Part shown: positions 24,089-35,631 of the stretch, one piece after another
How positions within the stretch are numbered: position 1 is the stretch's first letter
How the letters are laid out: each line of letters opens with the position of its first letter
From: Marinomonas spartinae
GTDB lineage: Bacteria; Pseudomonadota; Gammaproteobacteria; Pseudomonadales; Marinomonadaceae
Length of the DNA stretch: 64,000 nucleotides
Direction of reading: 5' to 3'
NCBI RefSeq assembly: GCF_900089775.1
Contig: NZ_FLOB01000001.1
Coordinates: 124,001-188,000 of the forward strand
Notes under the pieces: model-generated
The model's database searches: none
Seen by the model: only the letters and a program-made list of their open reading frames with translations
Told to the model about the DNA's origin: nothing
Made by a program: the position numbers and the translations under genes

Positions 24089-27000
24089 ATGTTTAAAGCA
24101 ATTGAAGTGTTAGAACCAACCTTCATTCAGCGGCCACTCAATGAGTTATGGCAACTTATATCCCCTCTTTATAAAGCGGATGAAGAGGCCTGGTTGAATG
24201 AATTGTTACCCTTGGCAAAGCCGACTGATATTGAATTAAAAAATTGCACGGATGCAGCGACGCACTTGATTGAACAAGTTCGTAAGGACGACGACAGTAT
24301 GTCCATGATCGACGCCTTGTTGTTGGAATACAGCCTTGATACCAAAGAAGGTATCTTGTTGATGTGTCTGGCCGAAGCCCTGATGCGTGTGCCGGACAAA
24401 GAAACCGCCGATGCCTTTATCAAAGACCGTTTAAGTGTGGCAGACTGGGCATCCCACGCAAAAAACTCAGACTCTTTCTTTGTCAATGCCTCCACTTGGG
24501 GACTCTTGCTAACCGGCAAAATCGTCACTATGGATGAAGAGCGAGATGGCAAGCCTGCGAACTTAGTGAATCGCATGATTAACCGCGTGTCAGAACCGGT
24601 GATACGTAAGGCGATGAACCAAGCCATGAAAATCATGGGGCACCAATTCGTACTAGGTCGTAGCATTTCAGAAGCCCTTTCTCGTGGCAAAAGCTACCGC
24701 GACAAAGGCTACACCTATTCTTTCGACATGCTGGGTGAAGCCGCCTTGACCGCATCGGATGCAGAGAAATACCTGAAGTCCTACATGCAAGCCGTCGAGT
24801 CCGTTGGCCAAGACACTTACGGAAAAGGCCATCGTCCAACCATTTCGATCAAATTATCAGCCCTTCATCCGCGCTATCAAGTGGGTTGTGAAGACCGTGT
24901 CATGACAGAACTGTTTGACAGTGTCAAAAGCCTAATTAGCAAAGCACGTTCGTTGAATGTTGGTATAACCATTGATGCCGAAGAGGCAGACCGTCTGGAG
25001 CTGTCTCTCAAATTATTCGAAAAACTCTACCGTGACGAAGTGACTCAAGGCTGGGGATTGTTCGGGCTGGTCATTCAAGCCTACTCTAAACGTGCTTTAC
25101 CAGTATTGGCTTGGATCGCAGCCCTTGCGAAAGAACAAGGTGATCGCATTCCACTACGACTAGTGAAAGGCGCTTACTGGGACTCAGAAATCAAACTATG
25201 CCAACAACGAGGCATTAACGGCTACCCAGTTTATACCCGTAAAGAATCCACGGATGTGTCTTATTTGGCCTGTGCACGCTTCCTACTAAGTGAGCATACT
25301 CGTGCCAGTATTTTCCCGCAGTTTGCCAGCCACAACGCGCACACCATTGCAGCCATTAGCTGCTTAGCAAAAGAGTTAGGAGCCACAAACCAAGATTTTG
25401 AATTCCAGCGTTTACACGGCATGGGGGACGCTCTTTATAACAGTCTTATCAAAGACAGTGACGTTTGCGTGCGTATCTATGCACCTGTTGGTAGCCATAA
25501 AGACTTGCTGCCCTACTTGGTCCGTCGTTTATTAGAAAATGGGGCAAACAGCTCCTTCGTTCACCGTTTAGTGGACGCTCGCTGTCCGGTTTCTGAATTG
25601 GTAGACCACCCGGTGACCACACTGGAAGGTCGCAAAACCTTGGCAAACCCGTTCATAAAATTACCTCTGGATATGTTTGAAGATCGTAAAAACTCCTTCG
25701 GTCCAAACATCGAAATCGAATCAGAATGGCGTCCATTCCAGTCAAAAATCGACGCTTTTATGGGTCAAGATACCCAATGGCGCGGTTACCCTATTGTTGG
25801 GGGCAAGCCAGTACATACAGGCCATACACACAGTGTGAAGAGCCCTTACAACCACGAAGAGACCGCAGGACAACTTGACTGGGCAGATCAAGCAACCGTT
25901 ACCCAAGCAATTGACCTTGCGGAAGCCGCTTACCCCACATGGTCCGCTCGTCCAGCGTCGGAGCGCGCGGATTGCCTAGAAAAAATGGCGGACTTGATGG
26001 AGGAAAACTACCCAGAGCTGATGGCACTTTGCCATCGCGAAGCGGGTAAGACCATCCAAGACAGCATTGATGAAGTTCGTGAAGCCGCGGATTTCTGCCG
26101 CTACTACGCACAACAAGCACGCAGCCATTTCACAACGCCCGCCACCTACACCGACTTTCTTGGCGAAGAGAAAAATGTGCTCTTAAATGGCCGAGGTGTC
26201 TTTACCTGTATCAGTCCTTGGAACTTCCCATTGGCGATCTTCACAGGCCAAGTGGTCGCCGCCTTGGTGATGGGCAATACTGTGATAGCTAAACCCGCAG
26301 AGCAAACCAGCTTAATCGCTATTCGTGCCGTTGAAATGCTCCATAAAGCCGGCGTTCCAGGGGACGTGCTACATCTTCTACCGGGTGATGGGGCCTCTGT
26401 TGGTGCCCCTATCACCAGCGATAAACGGATTGCAGGCGTGGCATTCACTGGCTCAACTGGTACGGCGCAATTGATCAACCGCACCTTGGCAAGCCGTGGC
26501 GTTGCCCCAGTCCCAGTCATCGCCGAAACCGGTGGGCAAAACGCCATGTTAATCGACTCAACCTCGTTACCAGAACAAGTGGTACGTGATGCGGTTCGTT
26601 CTGCTTTTGCCTCTGCTGGACAACGTTGTTCTGCCCTTCGGGTGATGTTTGTGCAATCGGATGTGGCCGATCGTATTATTCCCATGATCAAAGGGGCGAT
26701 GGACGAGCAAAGTGTTGGTTTACCCGCGCTTCATAGTACCGATGTGGGCCCTGTCATCGACCAAAAAGCACAAAAGATGTTGCTCGATCACATCGAATAC
26801 ATGACCAAAGAAGGCAAGCTGATTGCTCAGTCTACATTGCCAGCGTTTGCGGATAAGGGCACATTTGTCCCACCAACGGCCTTTGAAATTGCCAGCATTG
26901 ATCAGTTAACCGATGAAAAATTTGGCCCGATCCTACATGTCGTGCGCTATAAAGCAAAAGACTTGGATAAGATCATCGACACCATCAACAACTCAGGTTT

Positions 27001-27211
27001 TGGTTTAACCATGGGCGTACACAGCCGTAACGAAACCACCTGCGCGCACATTGCCCAGCGAGCTCGCGTCGGCAACTTGTACATCAACCGCGACCAAGTG
27101 GGTGCCGTTGTTGGCGTGCAACCCTTTGGTGGTCAAGGCTTATCTGGTACCGGTCCAAAAGCCGGTGGTCCACACTATCTACAGCGTTTCGCGACTGAAC
27201 AATACTTTTAA
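24089..27211 (+). CDS. putA: Bifunctional proline dehydrogenase / pyrroline-5-carboxylate dehydrogenase PutA
   Basis: Oxidises proline to glutamate in two steps, passing electrons via FAD to the quinone pool and then reducing NAD+. The chain is 1040 residues, in the range of short (type A) PutA: it lacks the N-terminal ribbon-helix-helix DNA-binding domain and the extra C-terminal domain. The proline dehydrogenase barrel (about 150-480) has LRLVKGAYWDSEIK and the proline-site motif YLVRRLLENGANSSFVHR. The aldehyde dehydrogenase part (about 550-1035) has catalytic Cys in ASAGQRCSALR and Glu in VIAETGGQNAM. Start chosen: ATG at 24089, with GGGAG eight or nine bases before. The missing C-terminal domain appears as the next gene, 24 bases downstream. 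Confidence 0.96.
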   Translation: MFKAIEVLEPTFIQRPLNELWQLISPLYKADEEAWLNELLPLAKPTDIELKNCTDAATHLIEQVRKDDDSMSMIDALLLEYSLDTKEGILLMCLAEALMRVPDKETADAFIKDRLSVADWASHAKNSDSFFVNASTWGLLLTGKIVTMDEERDGKPANLVNRMINRVSEPVIRKAMNQAMKIMGHQFVLGRSISEALSRGKSYRDKGYTYSFDMLGEAALTASDAEKYLKSYMQAVESVGQDTYGKGHRPTISIKLSALHPRYQVGCEDRVMTELFDSVKSLISKARSLNVGITIDAEEADRLELSLKLFEKLYRDEVTQGWGLFGLVIQAYSKRALPVLAWIAALAKEQGDRIPLRLVKGAYWDSEIKLCQQRGINGYPVYTRKESTDVSYLACARFLLSEHTRASIFPQFASHNAHTIAAISCLAKELGATNQDFEFQRLHGMGDALYNSLIKDSDVCVRIYAPVGSHKDLLPYLVRRLLENGANSSFVHRLVDARCPVSELVDHPVTTLEGRKTLANPFIKLPLDMFEDRKNSFGPNIEIESEWRPFQSKIDAFMGQDTQWRGYPIVGGKPVHTGHTHSVKSPYNHEETAGQLDWADQATVTQAIDLAEAAYPTWSARPASERADCLEKMADLMEENYPELMALCHREAGKTIQDSIDEVREAADFCRYYAQQARSHFTTPATYTDFLGEEKNVLLNGRGVFTCISPWNFPLAIFTGQVVAALVMGNTVIAKPAEQTSLIAIRAVEMLHKAGVPGDVLHLLPGDGASVGAPITSDKRIAGVAFTGSTGTAQLINRTLASRGVAPVPVIAETGGQNAMLIDSTSLPEQVVRDAVRSAFASAGQRCSALRVMFVQSDVADRIIPMIKGAMDEQSVGLPALHSTDVGPVIDQKAQKMLLDHIEYMTKEGKLIAQSTLPAFADKGTFVPPTAFEIASIDQLTDEKFGPILHVVRYKAKDLDKIIDTINNSGFGLTMGVHSRNETTCAHIAQRARVGNLYINRDQVGAVVGVQPFGGQGLSGTGPKAGGPHYLQRFATEQYF

Positions 27212-27235
27212 GTCGGCGAACAAGGAGACATGGTA

Positions 27236-27919
27236 ATGACAATCATACAACCTATTCAAATTGATGTCGCTCGAAGCGCCTTTGAAGCTTGGGATTCATT
27301 AGGAGTTAATGGTCGTGTTGAGCGCTTGGCTCGCACCATGACCCTATTGCCAGAAACTCAACGTAAAATGGCAGTTTGGCAACTCAATAATGCTCAACAC
27401 GAAATAGCAGAAACCTTAGTGATGCCAGGGCCAACAGGAGAAAGAAACGAACTTGCTACCCAAGGTCGTGGCCCTTTCCTATGCCTGTCGGACTTTGATA
27501 CAGACAACGCTAAAGTTGGCTTGGTAGGGCAAATCTTCGCAGCACTGGTGGCTGGTAACCCGGTTATCACAGTTGGTCTTATGGGACAGGAAATCATGGA
27601 TGCCATTCTGGACGCCGTCCCAGAAGGTATTATTCAAAACGTCGCCGAGTCCGCCGTTGATTCATTAATTGAAGCGGATCATCTTGCTGGTGTCGCTATT
27701 TTATGCGATGCCGACAAGGCTCAGTCTTTGAGTAAACGCTTGGCTGACAAAAGTGGTCTGATTTGCCAATTAGTGGAAGAAACCAATCTAGACACATTAG
27801 GTAAAATCGCGACTCCACATTACATTTTGCGTTTTGTGACAGAGCGTGCGGTCTCAATCAACACCACCGCAATCGGTGGTAATGCGACCCTACTGGCATT
27901 AGGCAGCATGGAAGAATAA
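27236..27919 (+). CDS. Separate PutA C-terminal-domain-like protein
   Basis: A 227-residue protein that matches the C-terminal, ALDH-superfamily-like domain of long PutA proteins. Two blocks make this clear: VMPGPTGERNELATQGRGPF (about residue 62-81; long PutA has PGPTGERNTYxLxPRxxVLC) and TERAVSINTTAIGGNATLLA near the end (long PutA has IERALSVNTAAAGGNASL). It lacks the catalytic Cys/Glu of a dehydrogenase, so despite frequent naming as a P5C dehydrogenase it is probably not an enzyme. In long PutA this domain covers the substrate tunnel and aids assembly; here it may do so in trans. Start: ATG at 27236, eight bases after AGGAG; the ATG at 27230 is too close. Confidence 0.85.
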   Translation: MTIIQPIQIDVARSAFEAWDSLGVNGRVERLARTMTLLPETQRKMAVWQLNNAQHEIAETLVMPGPTGERNELATQGRGPFLCLSDFDTDNAKVGLVGQIFAALVAGNPVITVGLMGQEIMDAILDAVPEGIIQNVAESAVDSLIEADHLAGVAILCDADKAQSLSKRLADKSGLICQLVEETNLDTLGKIATPHYILRFVTERAVSINTTAIGGNATLLALGSMEE

Positions 27920-27927
27920 GCTGTTTA

Positions 27928-27960
27928 TTAAGCAGACCCGTTGCGTTAGGGTCTGCTTAA
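27928..27960. terminator. Terminator after the putA operon
   Basis: A perfect 12-bp stem TTAAGCAGACCC/GGGTCTGCTTAA with a 9-base loop lies between converging genes. The U-run is interrupted (TACGCTTTATTATT on the plus strand), but stem strength supports termination, perhaps in both directions. Confidence 0.65.
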
Positions 27961-28014
27961 TACGCTTTATTATTTCTCAATATACTCCCCTGCATTTGTC
28001 AAAAAAACAAACGC

Positions 28015-31000
28015 TTACCTCTGCAATCTTAGCTTAGAGATCCTCTCTCTAGCCCTTTCAAACTCTATGTCATCAACTAAGCTGATGATCTCGTCCACTT
28101 GAGACACCCAGTTTGCAGCATCAGGATGCTGTTTCAACCGTAACAGCGAACGCGCCACTTGGAAATCAGAAGCTGCTAACAAAAGCTCAATTTCCTCTAA
28201 AAGCAGCCCAATAGAAACTTCCTCTGGCTCAGGAACAGGCGATTTCACTTCATCGATAACGGTATAAAGCTTCTCTAGCAAGGTTGATAAGGTCTCACAG
28301 ACACAATCAAAGAGGTCGATATAAGGGGCCTGATCTTCTAGGCATTTTTCTAGTTGTCGACTCTCCTCCTCCAATTGTGTCGCACCTAAATACGCTGCAT
28401 TAGACTTAAGCGAGTGAACACAAATTCTTAGATCGTCAAGCTGACCCGATGCCTCAAGCTGCTTGAGCAACACCATATTAGTCAAACCTTCTTGAATGAA
28501 GTCCTGAATAACCTGCTTATAGACCTCTTGCCTTCCTGAGATCCTCGGCAAGGCAAGCTCGGTATCCAAGCCAACATCTTGATTAAGACGCATAATCAGC
28601 TCGTCAAACGAGAGCGGGCTTTGCTGCGACGGTTTCGGTGGCGTCACGCTCTCCTCAACCGTCATATAGCGCGACACCATGTCTAGAAGAGCCTCAGGAT
28701 TAATGGGTTTGGACATGTAATCCGTCATGCCAGCATCCAGACAACGCTGTCGGTCTTCCAGCCCTGCATTGGCCGTCATCGCAATAATGGGAAGATCCAG
28801 ATCTGGATAGCGGTGGCGAATGTGTCGAGTGGCCGTAAAGCCATCCATCACTGGCATTTGCAAATCCATTAATAACAGCTGGTGTCTATCAGGGTTCAGC
28901 ATTTGCAAAGCCTCTTCACCGTTTGTCGCAATATCAATACCGACATCCAACTCTTCAAGAAAACTCACAACAATTTGACGATTCAGGGTATTGTCATCAA
29001 CCAACAACAACGTCTTACCCGCAAGAGAGTGAGGTTTACGGTGTTCATGCTCCGCAACCGCACCATCGTTTGCGGTCAATACACGCACCTTAGAAGCGGC
29101 CTTGACGTCATTTTTCCAGGCTCGGCTTTGAAGGCTGCGCTGTAAGGGGATTTGGAAATGGAATGTGGAACCTTGACCCAGTTCACTGTCTAGCCAGATA
29201 CGGCCATTCATCAAGTCCACCAATTGATGACAAATAGCCAAGCCTAACCCAGACCCACCATAGCGACGCGTAATGGTATCATCGACTTGGGTAAAAGGCT
29301 GGAATAAGCATGTTTGCTGCTCTAATGTCATCCCCACACCCGTATCTTTCACACTGAAACGCAGTACTTCTTTATCATCCGCTAAGAACTGCGGCGACAC
29401 GGTAATTGTAATGTGCCCCCTGTCAGTAAATTTAATGGCGTTATTCACTAAATTAATCAGCACCTGCTGAATACGCAGTGGATCACCTAGCAAATCAATA
29501 GGGGTTTGATCAGCAATATTGATATCCAGCCTGAGGCGCTTTTCCTGGGCCTTGATCGAGCTCACCATCAAGACATGGTCAATAACCTGCTTAAGAGAGA
29601 ACGTCGTGTTCTCAATGGTCATTTTCTTGGCTTCAATCTTCGAGTAGTCGAGAATATCGTTGATGATCCCCATCAAGTCTTCAGCCGATATAAGAATGTT
29701 ATCGACGAAGCCTCTCTGTTCAACACTAAGTGGCGTTTTTTGTGTCAGTTTGCTCATACCGATGATGGCATTCATGGGCGTTCGAATCTCATGACTCATG
29801 GTCGCTAAGAACATCGACTTCGCACGATTTGCCTCTTCAGCTTGACGCTTGGCGTAGCTTAATTGTTCTGTACGCTCTTCCACGCGCTTTTCAAGGGTCG
29901 CATAGACCAAGGCATTGTCGATAGAAATGGCCGCTTGTCCAGCCAAAATAGCCAAGACCTGTAAACGGTCTTGCGTAAAGGCCGACGCCACCAAATTGTT
30001 TTCAAGATACAAAAGCCCAAGGGCTTTACCTCGCTTCACTATTGGATAGCAGAGTACAGATTTAGGCTGACACTTCGCAATGTAAGGGTCCTTAACGAAG
30101 GCAGCGTTTTGTTGCGCATTATCAATAATCAACGGCGTTAACGTACGACGCACATAGGAAAAGATCGATGATGGATACGACAAGTTAGCATTCTCTGTCA
30201 GAGGAATATCTTGTAATACGGTCACCTCCCCTTGATCTAACTCCCCTTGTGCCTCAATAAGCCAGTCACCATTGATGTTTAACGCCAGCATCCCCCGTTG
30301 AGCCCCTGCTTCCATAAAAATGGTGCGCATCAATTTGGTCAGCAGATGTTCAAGCACAATCTCTTCCGAAATAATTTGACTGGCTTTGACAACGGATAAT
30401 AAATCCAGGCTATTCGACGCTGTCGTTAAACTCATCTCAGTACTGTAAGCGTCTGAGTTATCACGGGAACGAACCAGCTCAGGAAACGCCAATTCAAGCG
30501 CAATCACTTTGGCTTGAGCCCCCCATCTCATGTAGTTGTGATGAGCCTCTTTTAAGTAGAGCCCTGCAAACTTACTTTTACTACGAGACATCCAATAGCG
30601 AGCCGCCAGCTCATTTGCTATCCCCGATTGATGTAAAAAACCTTGCTTATCAGACTCCTCTATCGCTAAATCAAATAAATCAACGGCCTGTTTATGCTCA
30701 CCATGTAAGCGAGCTAATTCAGCACGAATCAGGTGTACTTTATTGGCAAAGTTATCAGGGTAGTTCGTCGCCCAATCTGTAAGACGCGAGAGACACACAT
30801 TGATCTTGGAGATAATAGCGTGCTTTTCTTCCTCGGACTCTTCTTCGTCACACAAGGAAGCCAAGATAAGCCCCTGCATAAAGTAATAGTCTGCATTGGT
30901 AAACCAACCAAAGGTAGCATCTAAGGTCACGGCGGCTTTCTCGGCCATGTCGCTTCCTTGTTGGTAGCGACCAAATAAAAAACATTCCTGCATTTTATTC

Positions 31001-34000
31001 AGGTAGTAGTAGTTCAAACACAAAGCGTGTTGTTGCTGTTCCATTTGCTTAACAAACTCGCGCTCATTAAAGCCCTCGTCATTCCAGCTCTTTGTTGAAT
31101 GACTATCGCCTTGCAATAAGGCGGTATTCCTTTCCAAGATTTCCAATATCTCTAGGGTATTGGGATCACCGATGTTCTCTAAAATGGGACGAATATGCTG
31201 GTTTTCCTTTATCACATCCGTAAGGGGAAGCCCGGCTAACTTCATGATTTTTAAGATATGAAACGCACTGTAACTGATAAAAATGCGATCTCCCACATCC
31301 ATACCCGCACTCAATGCCGACTTAAGCAGAGCAATGCTGTCGTGAAGGGAAGCTGACCATGGGCTGTTAGTCACAGCAAACATGGTATATACCTTACAAC
31401 GCAATTTATGGTTGTCCGTTTTATCGACTAGGTCGACAGATAACTGTCCAAAGCGATAGCCAGTTTCATAATCCCCGTAAAAAATACTCAGCATAGAGCC
31501 ATAGCAGGTGTAGCCAAAAGGTGACACATCTGTATTACCATACTGAATAGACAGGGCCACCAGCTTTACCACAGCTAAGGTACTCATGGGTAAATTGGTG
31601 TTAATTGCTGGCCCCCAGATCATCCCCAGCAACTGGCATAACATGCGCTTCTCTGCCGCTTGCATGACAGGCAAGCTGAGCAAAGACTCTACCGTGTTCT
31701 GCTCTAGATAAGATTGGATGATCTGTGACTCACTGAGCATGGCTTGTTCGATTTCCTCAGCGTCTGTTGGCCATTCCACCCCCAGTAGACGAATGGCGTC
31801 ACAGCCTACATCAAGGGCTTCTTGGAAGCGCCCGTGGTTTGCATAAAGCTCAACCTGATGGGCATACACTTCGACCTTTTCCATCACCGTCTTCGATTTT
31901 TCCAATAAGAGCGCACAATATTGATGGCCTGCCTCGACATTGCCGCACAGTAACTCCACTTCGGCACATTCTTTATAACAGGACAAAGTCAGTGGGTAAT
32001 AATCTTCCCACCCCTTGTGTTCAAGAATAGCAATGGCGGATTGAATGTAGTGCAGTGCATGCTCGTAGGCATTGGCTTTTTTGGCTCGTTGCGAAGCCAG
32101 TAAGTTAAGCTCGGCTAACTCTCGCCGTTTCTCTTCGTCTTCGAGTAGTGCGAGAGCCAAATTCAAGTGATTGACGATGCTAAAAAGACTTTCGCTAAGA
32201 TGGAAAATCCCCTCTTGCTGCTGGAAGGCCAAACCAATTGTCAGGTGGCATACCTGACGCTCAGCATCCGGCAACATGTAGTAAGCCGCTTGCTGAACCT
32301 GATCGTGCAGAAATTTATAGAACGATGTCCCAAGTTCGGATAATGATGTCTGCGTTGATGCATCCAATTGGACAACTAAACCCTGATCGAGAATCTCTGC
32401 AAGCAAATCTGCAGTTTGCTCAGTAGTTTGATCTGTGAGTAAAGACAGAATATTAGTATCAAATCGATTACCGATACAAGCAGCCGTTTTCAGCAACGCT
32501 TGCGCATCCAGCGAAAGATGCTCGATTTTTCGTACCATGAGATCCACAATATGATCGGCCACATCAAGGCGTTCTATTTGCTTTTGATCCCAATGCCATA
32601 AGCCTTGCTGTGAATCAAAATAGATCAAGCCTTCACTGCTTAGTTCCCCTAAAAACTGTTTTAGAAAGAAAGGATTACCCAATGTCTTGCCATAGCAAAG
32701 AGCCGCTAAACGCGCTTGCTGCTCATCATTCCGATGCACGCTATCTCTCAATAATGCGCTGACATCTTGTTCAGTGAGAGGCTGCAATTTCAGCTCATTC
32801 ACATTGGCGTAATTTTCTCTAAGCTCTTTTAGCATCAAAGACAGAGGGTGCGTCACGCTGACCTCATTATCTCGATAGGCCCCAATCACCAAAAAATGAT
32901 GGGCTTGGCTGCTGGTGATCAAACTTTCTATGAGCCGAAGAGACGCGCTGTCCGCCCATTGCAGATCGTCAAAAAAGAGGGTTAACGGATGGTCTTGTGA
33001 ACAAAATAACTGAATGAATTTTGGGAAGATCAAATTAAAACGGCTTTGCGACTCCATGGCCGACAACTCGATCAACTTTGGCTGCTCACCGATAATTAAC
33101 TCAAAGCTCGGCGCTAGATCGGTAATAACACGGCCATTTTCTCCCAGCACACTCAGTAGTTGGGTGCGCCAGTAGTCAATACTCTCCTCTTCTTTCGAGA
33201 GCAACAGATGCGCAAGCTGTTGGCAGGCTTGCTTCAGGGCCGAATACGGCACATCACGATTAAACTGATCAAATTTACCAGAGACAAAAAAACCGAGATG
33301 GGTTTGTGACGCTTGTTTGGCTTGTTCAACCAAAGACGATTTCCCAACTCCAGAGTACCCCGAGACAAGAAACAGCTCACCACTACCAGAAATACTTTTT
33401 TCAACAACTGCATCAAGGTAGGCGATATCTTTCTCCCTGCCATAGAGCTTTTCGGGCACCTGAAACTGGGGAAACAAATCCTTCTGGGCTAATGGAAAAG
33501 ACTCAATCTCACCCGTTGTTTGTAGCTGTTGTAAACAATAGACAATATCGCATCCCAAACCACGTGCGCTTTGATAGCGCTCTTCAATGCTTTTGGAAAG
33601 AAGTTTTAAAATGATGTCTGAAACCACTTGCGGAATACGCGGGTCGACTTGATTAGGGGGTATCGGGGAAATGGCTAGATGACTATGAATCAATTCAATA
33701 GGGTCATGATGGGTAAACGGTGGCTCCCCCGTCAAACACGCGTATAAAGTGGCTCCCAGAGAATAAAAGTCTGAGCGATAATCGAGCATGCGGTTCATAC
33801 GTCCCGTTTGCTCTGGGGAAATATAGCCTAAAGAACCTGACAAACTAAATACAGGAATCGCCTTGTCTATCGCGGTGGACAACTCCTTGGCAATACCAAA
33901 ATCAATCAGGCAACACTCACCGGTTTCTCGGTTCCAAATCACGTTGTTTGGATTAATATCACCATGAACAACCTGTGCTTGATGAATCGCCTCCAAGGTA

Positions 34001-34344
34001 TTCGACAGTTGATTGGTCAACTGAAGCGTTTCTTCTAACCTCAGTGGCGCGGAGTGTAATATCTGAGCAATACTTTCACCACCAATGTCTTCCATGACTA
34101 AAAATAATGAGTGCCCCAGTTTTTCTAGAGACAGCACACGACAAATACCGTCAATATGGGACAAACGTTGCTGCAGAAGAAACTCTTCTCGAAAACAATT
34201 CAACTGCTCGACGCTTGGAAACTCCTGCTTTAGTAATTTGATGATGACAGGGAGAGCATCTCGGTTTCTCACCCCACGCAGCACTAACGAGTGTCTGCCA
34301 TCAAACAATAAAGACTGAGTTGTATACCCAGGAACTAAGATCAT
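28015..34344 (-). CDS. Giant Ser/Thr kinase-AAA ATPase-TPR-GAF-hybrid histidine kinase-Hpt protein
   Basis: A single 2109-residue soluble signalling protein with no membrane helix. Domains in order: Ser/Thr-kinase-like (about 10-270) with [19 protein letters not shown] and LIDFGIAKE, where the catalytic-loop Lys of HRDLKPxN is Asn; a STAND/AAA ATPase (about 300-650) with Walker [10 protein letters not shown] near 330 and FFDDLQWAD; a long helical TPR-like region (about 700-1300); GAF (about 1320-1480); HisKA with the phospho-accepting His near 1518 in [12 protein letters not shown]; HATPase (about 1620-1740); a receiver with Asp near 1825 in [13 protein letters not shown]; and an Hpt domain with His in [13 protein letters not shown] near 1975. 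All phosphorelay residues are intact. Related architectures are known in cyanobacteria and some marine proteobacteria; input and output here are unknown. The ATG is followed by one uninterrupted frame. Confidence 0.92.
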   Translation of the reverse strand: MILVPGYTTQSLLFDGRHSLVLRGVRNRDALPVIIKLLKQEFPSVEQLNCFREEFLLQQRLSHIDGICRVLSLEKLGHSLFLVMEDIGGESIAQILHSAPLRLEETLQLTNQLSNTLEAIHQAQVVHGDINPNNVIWNRETGECCLIDFGIAKELSTAIDKAIPVFSLSGSLGYISPEQTGRMNRMLDYRSDFYSLGATLYACLTGEPPFTHHDPIELIHSHLAISPIPPNQVDPRIPQVVSDIILKLLSKSIEERYQSARGLGCDIVYCLQQLQTTGEIESFPLAQKDLFPQFQVPEKLYGREKDIAYLDAVVEKSISGSGELFLVSGYSGVGKSSLVEQAKQASQTHLGFFVSGKFDQFNRDVPYSALKQACQQLAHLLLSKEEESIDYWRTQLLSVLGENGRVITDLAPSFELIIGEQPKLIELSAMESQSRFNLIFPKFIQLFCSQDHPLTLFFDDLQWADSASLRLIESLITSSQAHHFLVIGAYRDNEVSVTHPLSLMLKELRENYANVNELKLQPLTEQDVSALLRDSVHRNDEQQARLAALCYGKTLGNPFFLKQFLGELSSEGLIYFDSQQGLWHWDQKQIERLDVADHIVDLMVRKIEHLSLDAQALLKTAACIGNRFDTNILSLLTDQTTEQTADLLAEILDQGLVVQLDASTQTSLSELGTSFYKFLHDQVQQAAYYMLPDAERQVCHLTIGLAFQQQEGIFHLSESLFSIVNHLNLALALLEDEEKRRELAELNLLASQRAKKANAYEHALHYIQSAIAILEHKGWEDYYPLTLSCYKECAEVELLCGNVEAGHQYCALLLEKSKTVMEKVEVYAHQVELYANHGRFQEALDVGCDAIRLLGVEWPTDAEEIEQAMLSESQIIQSYLEQNTVESLLSLPVMQAAEKRMLCQLLGMIWGPAINTNLPMSTLAVVKLVALSIQYGNTDVSPFGYTCYGSMLSIFYGDYETGYRFGQLSVDLVDKTDNHKLRCKVYTMFAVTNSPWSASLHDSIALLKSALSAGMDVGDRIFISYSAFHILKIMKLAGLPLTDVIKENQHIRPILENIGDPNTLEILEILERNTALLQGDSHSTKSWNDEGFNEREFVKQMEQQQHALCLNYYYLNKMQECFLFGRYQQGSDMAEKAAVTLDATFGWFTNADYYFMQGLILASLCDEEESEEEKHAIISKINVCLSRLTDWATNYPDNFANKVHLIRAELARLHGEHKQAVDLFDLAIEESDKQGFLHQSGIANELAARYWMSRSKSKFAGLYLKEAHHNYMRWGAQAKVIALELAFPELVRSRDNSDAYSTEMSLTTASNSLDLLSVVKASQIISEEIVLEHLLTKLMRTIFMEAGAQRGMLALNINGDWLIEAQGELDQGEVTVLQDIPLTENANLSYPSSIFSYVRRTLTPLIIDNAQQNAAFVKDPYIAKCQPKSVLCYPIVKRGKALGLLYLENNLVASAFTQDRLQVLAILAGQAAISIDNALVYATLEKRVEERTEQLSYAKRQAEEANRAKSMFLATMSHEIRTPMNAIIGMSKLTQKTPLSVEQRGFVDNILISAEDLMGIINDILDYSKIEAKKMTIENTTFSLKQVIDHVLMVSSIKAQEKRLRLDINIADQTPIDLLGDPLRIQQVLINLVNNAIKFTDRGHITITVSPQFLADDKEVLRFSVKDTGVGMTLEQQTCLFQPFTQVDDTITRRYGGSGLGLAICHQLVDLMNGRIWLDSELGQGSTFHFQIPLQRSLQSRAWKNDVKAASKVRVLTANDGAVAEHEHRKPHSLAGKTLLLVDDNTLNRQIVVSFLEELDVGIDIATNGEEALQMLNPDRHQLLLMDLQMPVMDGFTATRHIRHRYPDLDLPIIAMTANAGLEDRQRCLDAGMTDYMSKPINPEALLDMVSRYMTVEESVTPPKPSQQSPLSFDELIMRLNQDVGLDTELALPRISGRQEVYKQVIQDFIQEGLTNMVLLKQLEASGQLDDLRICVHSLKSNAAYLGATQLEEESRQLEKCLEDQAPYIDLFDCVCETLSTLLEKLYTVIDEVKSPVPEPEEVSIGLLLEEIELLLAASDFQVARSLLRLKQHPDAANWVSQVDEIISLVDDIEFERARERISKLRLQR

Positions 34345-34593
34345 TGTTTATTCCCACCCTACATCATTCAAGACACAGTAGCATACTTACAAAGGCGCTT
34401 ATTTCATCTTCTACATCTCTTAACAGTATTACTCCTAAATCAGAATTATGTGCATTTTAAATACAAAACATGCTTTTTGCTGATAACTTACGAACATCTA
34501 AATAAACTTTTATTACAATAAAAAGTACAATTAAAAATTCAATTGCCAGAATTGGACAGCACATCAAATACGTACGGTTTGATATAATCAAGC

Positions 34594-35631
34594 CTATTGT
34601 TTTGAGGGTGACAATGCGTTTTCCCACGATCGAATAAAACGTTTTTTCTTCGACTGGTCCAGATACACCATCAAGGCAGGCCCTAATGGAATGGGATGAA
34701 AGTTAATGGTCTGTTTAATTGACAGTAATCTATCCGTCAAAGGATCAAGGCTCGGGTATAAGGCAATCAACTCACTTTTATCCGCCATCACCTGTTGCCC
34801 ATGTTTAGAAATAAGGTAATGCACAAAAGAGCGAGCGTTTTCAACATGCTTCGCCGCCTTGCTGATATACGCTACCCGACTGACCACTAAGGTATAATCT
34901 TCAGGGATCACGACACCAATTCTTGGATCATGTTTTGCTCTCGCCAGGGAGTAAGAGCCAAGCATGTTATAGCCAAGTACAAGCTTATTACTGGCAATAT
35001 CATCCAATATCTGCGATGTACAGCAGTACACTTGCGTAATCGTTCTGCCAAGGCTTTCCTGCAAACGCCCACTAATGCTTGACGCCACTTCATCTTGTGT
35101 GGCAATCAGATAGCCCAAAGCCGAGCGTCGCACATCATAAGACCCGACTTTATGAGTGTAAAAAGCATCATTACTGCGCATAGAAAGCGCAAGAGATTCA
35201 TGGGTACGAGGGATGGTTTTCCCTTTAAAAGCCTGTTTGTTATACACAAAGACAATGGGTTCATAGGTAAAACCAACGGCCTCGTTACGCCACTTGGCCC
35301 AATCAGGCAAAGCCTCTAACGCGGAATCTTTAATCGGCTGAGCATAGCCATCATTGACCAGACGAACTTGCAAATCCATTGAAGAGCTGATCACCACATC
35401 TGGCTGCTGGTCTAAGGACAGTTTTTTAATAGTCTGATAGAGCTGTAGTGTATTAAACTCATGGTAATTCACCTGAACATCAGGGTGACGCGCTCGATAA
35501 TCATCTAACAACGGCTTAATCGCCCGCAGGTCAGTGGCACTGTATATATCAAGTGCATTTGAGTTGCTTTTAGGGGCAGCAAACAAAGCAGATGAAAACA
35601 CAATCCATAAGCCTATAAAGTAGTATCGCAT
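34594..35631 (-). CDS. Periplasmic binding protein in the tctDE operon
   Basis: A 345-residue exported solute-binding protein (SBP family 1 or 8-like, similar to PgtC or iron/phosphonate binders). The signal peptide is MRYYFIGLWIVFSSALFAAP, cleaved near residue 19. DIYSATDLRAIKPLLDDYRARHPDVQVNYHEF opens the mature fold, and DVVISSSMDLQVRLVNDG and KLVLGYNMLGSYSLARAKHDP follow. Its ATG overlaps the tctE stop (TAATG), so it is translationally coupled to the sensor kinase. No permease or ATPase gene of its own is present, which suggests a co-sensor for TctE rather than a transport role; this is inference from gene order. Confidence 0.8.
   Translation of the reverse strand: MRYYFIGLWIVFSSALFAAPKSNSNALDIYSATDLRAIKPLLDDYRARHPDVQVNYHEFNTLQLYQTIKKLSLDQQPDVVISSSMDLQVRLVNDGYAQPIKDSALEALPDWAKWRNEAVGFTYEPIVFVYNKQAFKGKTIPRTHESLALSMRSNDAFYTHKVGSYDVRRSALGYLIATQDEVASSISGRLQESLGRTITQVYCCTSQILDDIASNKLVLGYNMLGSYSLARAKHDPRIGVVIPEDYTLVVSRVAYISKAAKHVENARSFVHYLISKHGQQVMADKSELIALYPSLDPLTDRLLSIKQTINFHPIPLGPALMVYLDQSKKKRFIRSWENALSPSKQ

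Noticed and set aside
27236..27919. Truncated putA by frameshift, with the small downstream gene as its broken end
   Set aside because: putA ends at a natural short-PutA C terminus, and the downstream gene has its own ribosome site and start, so it is a separate gene.
28882..29808. Plus-strand frames inside the giant kinase gene
   Set aside because: They are antisense shadows of well-supported receiver and kinase domains.
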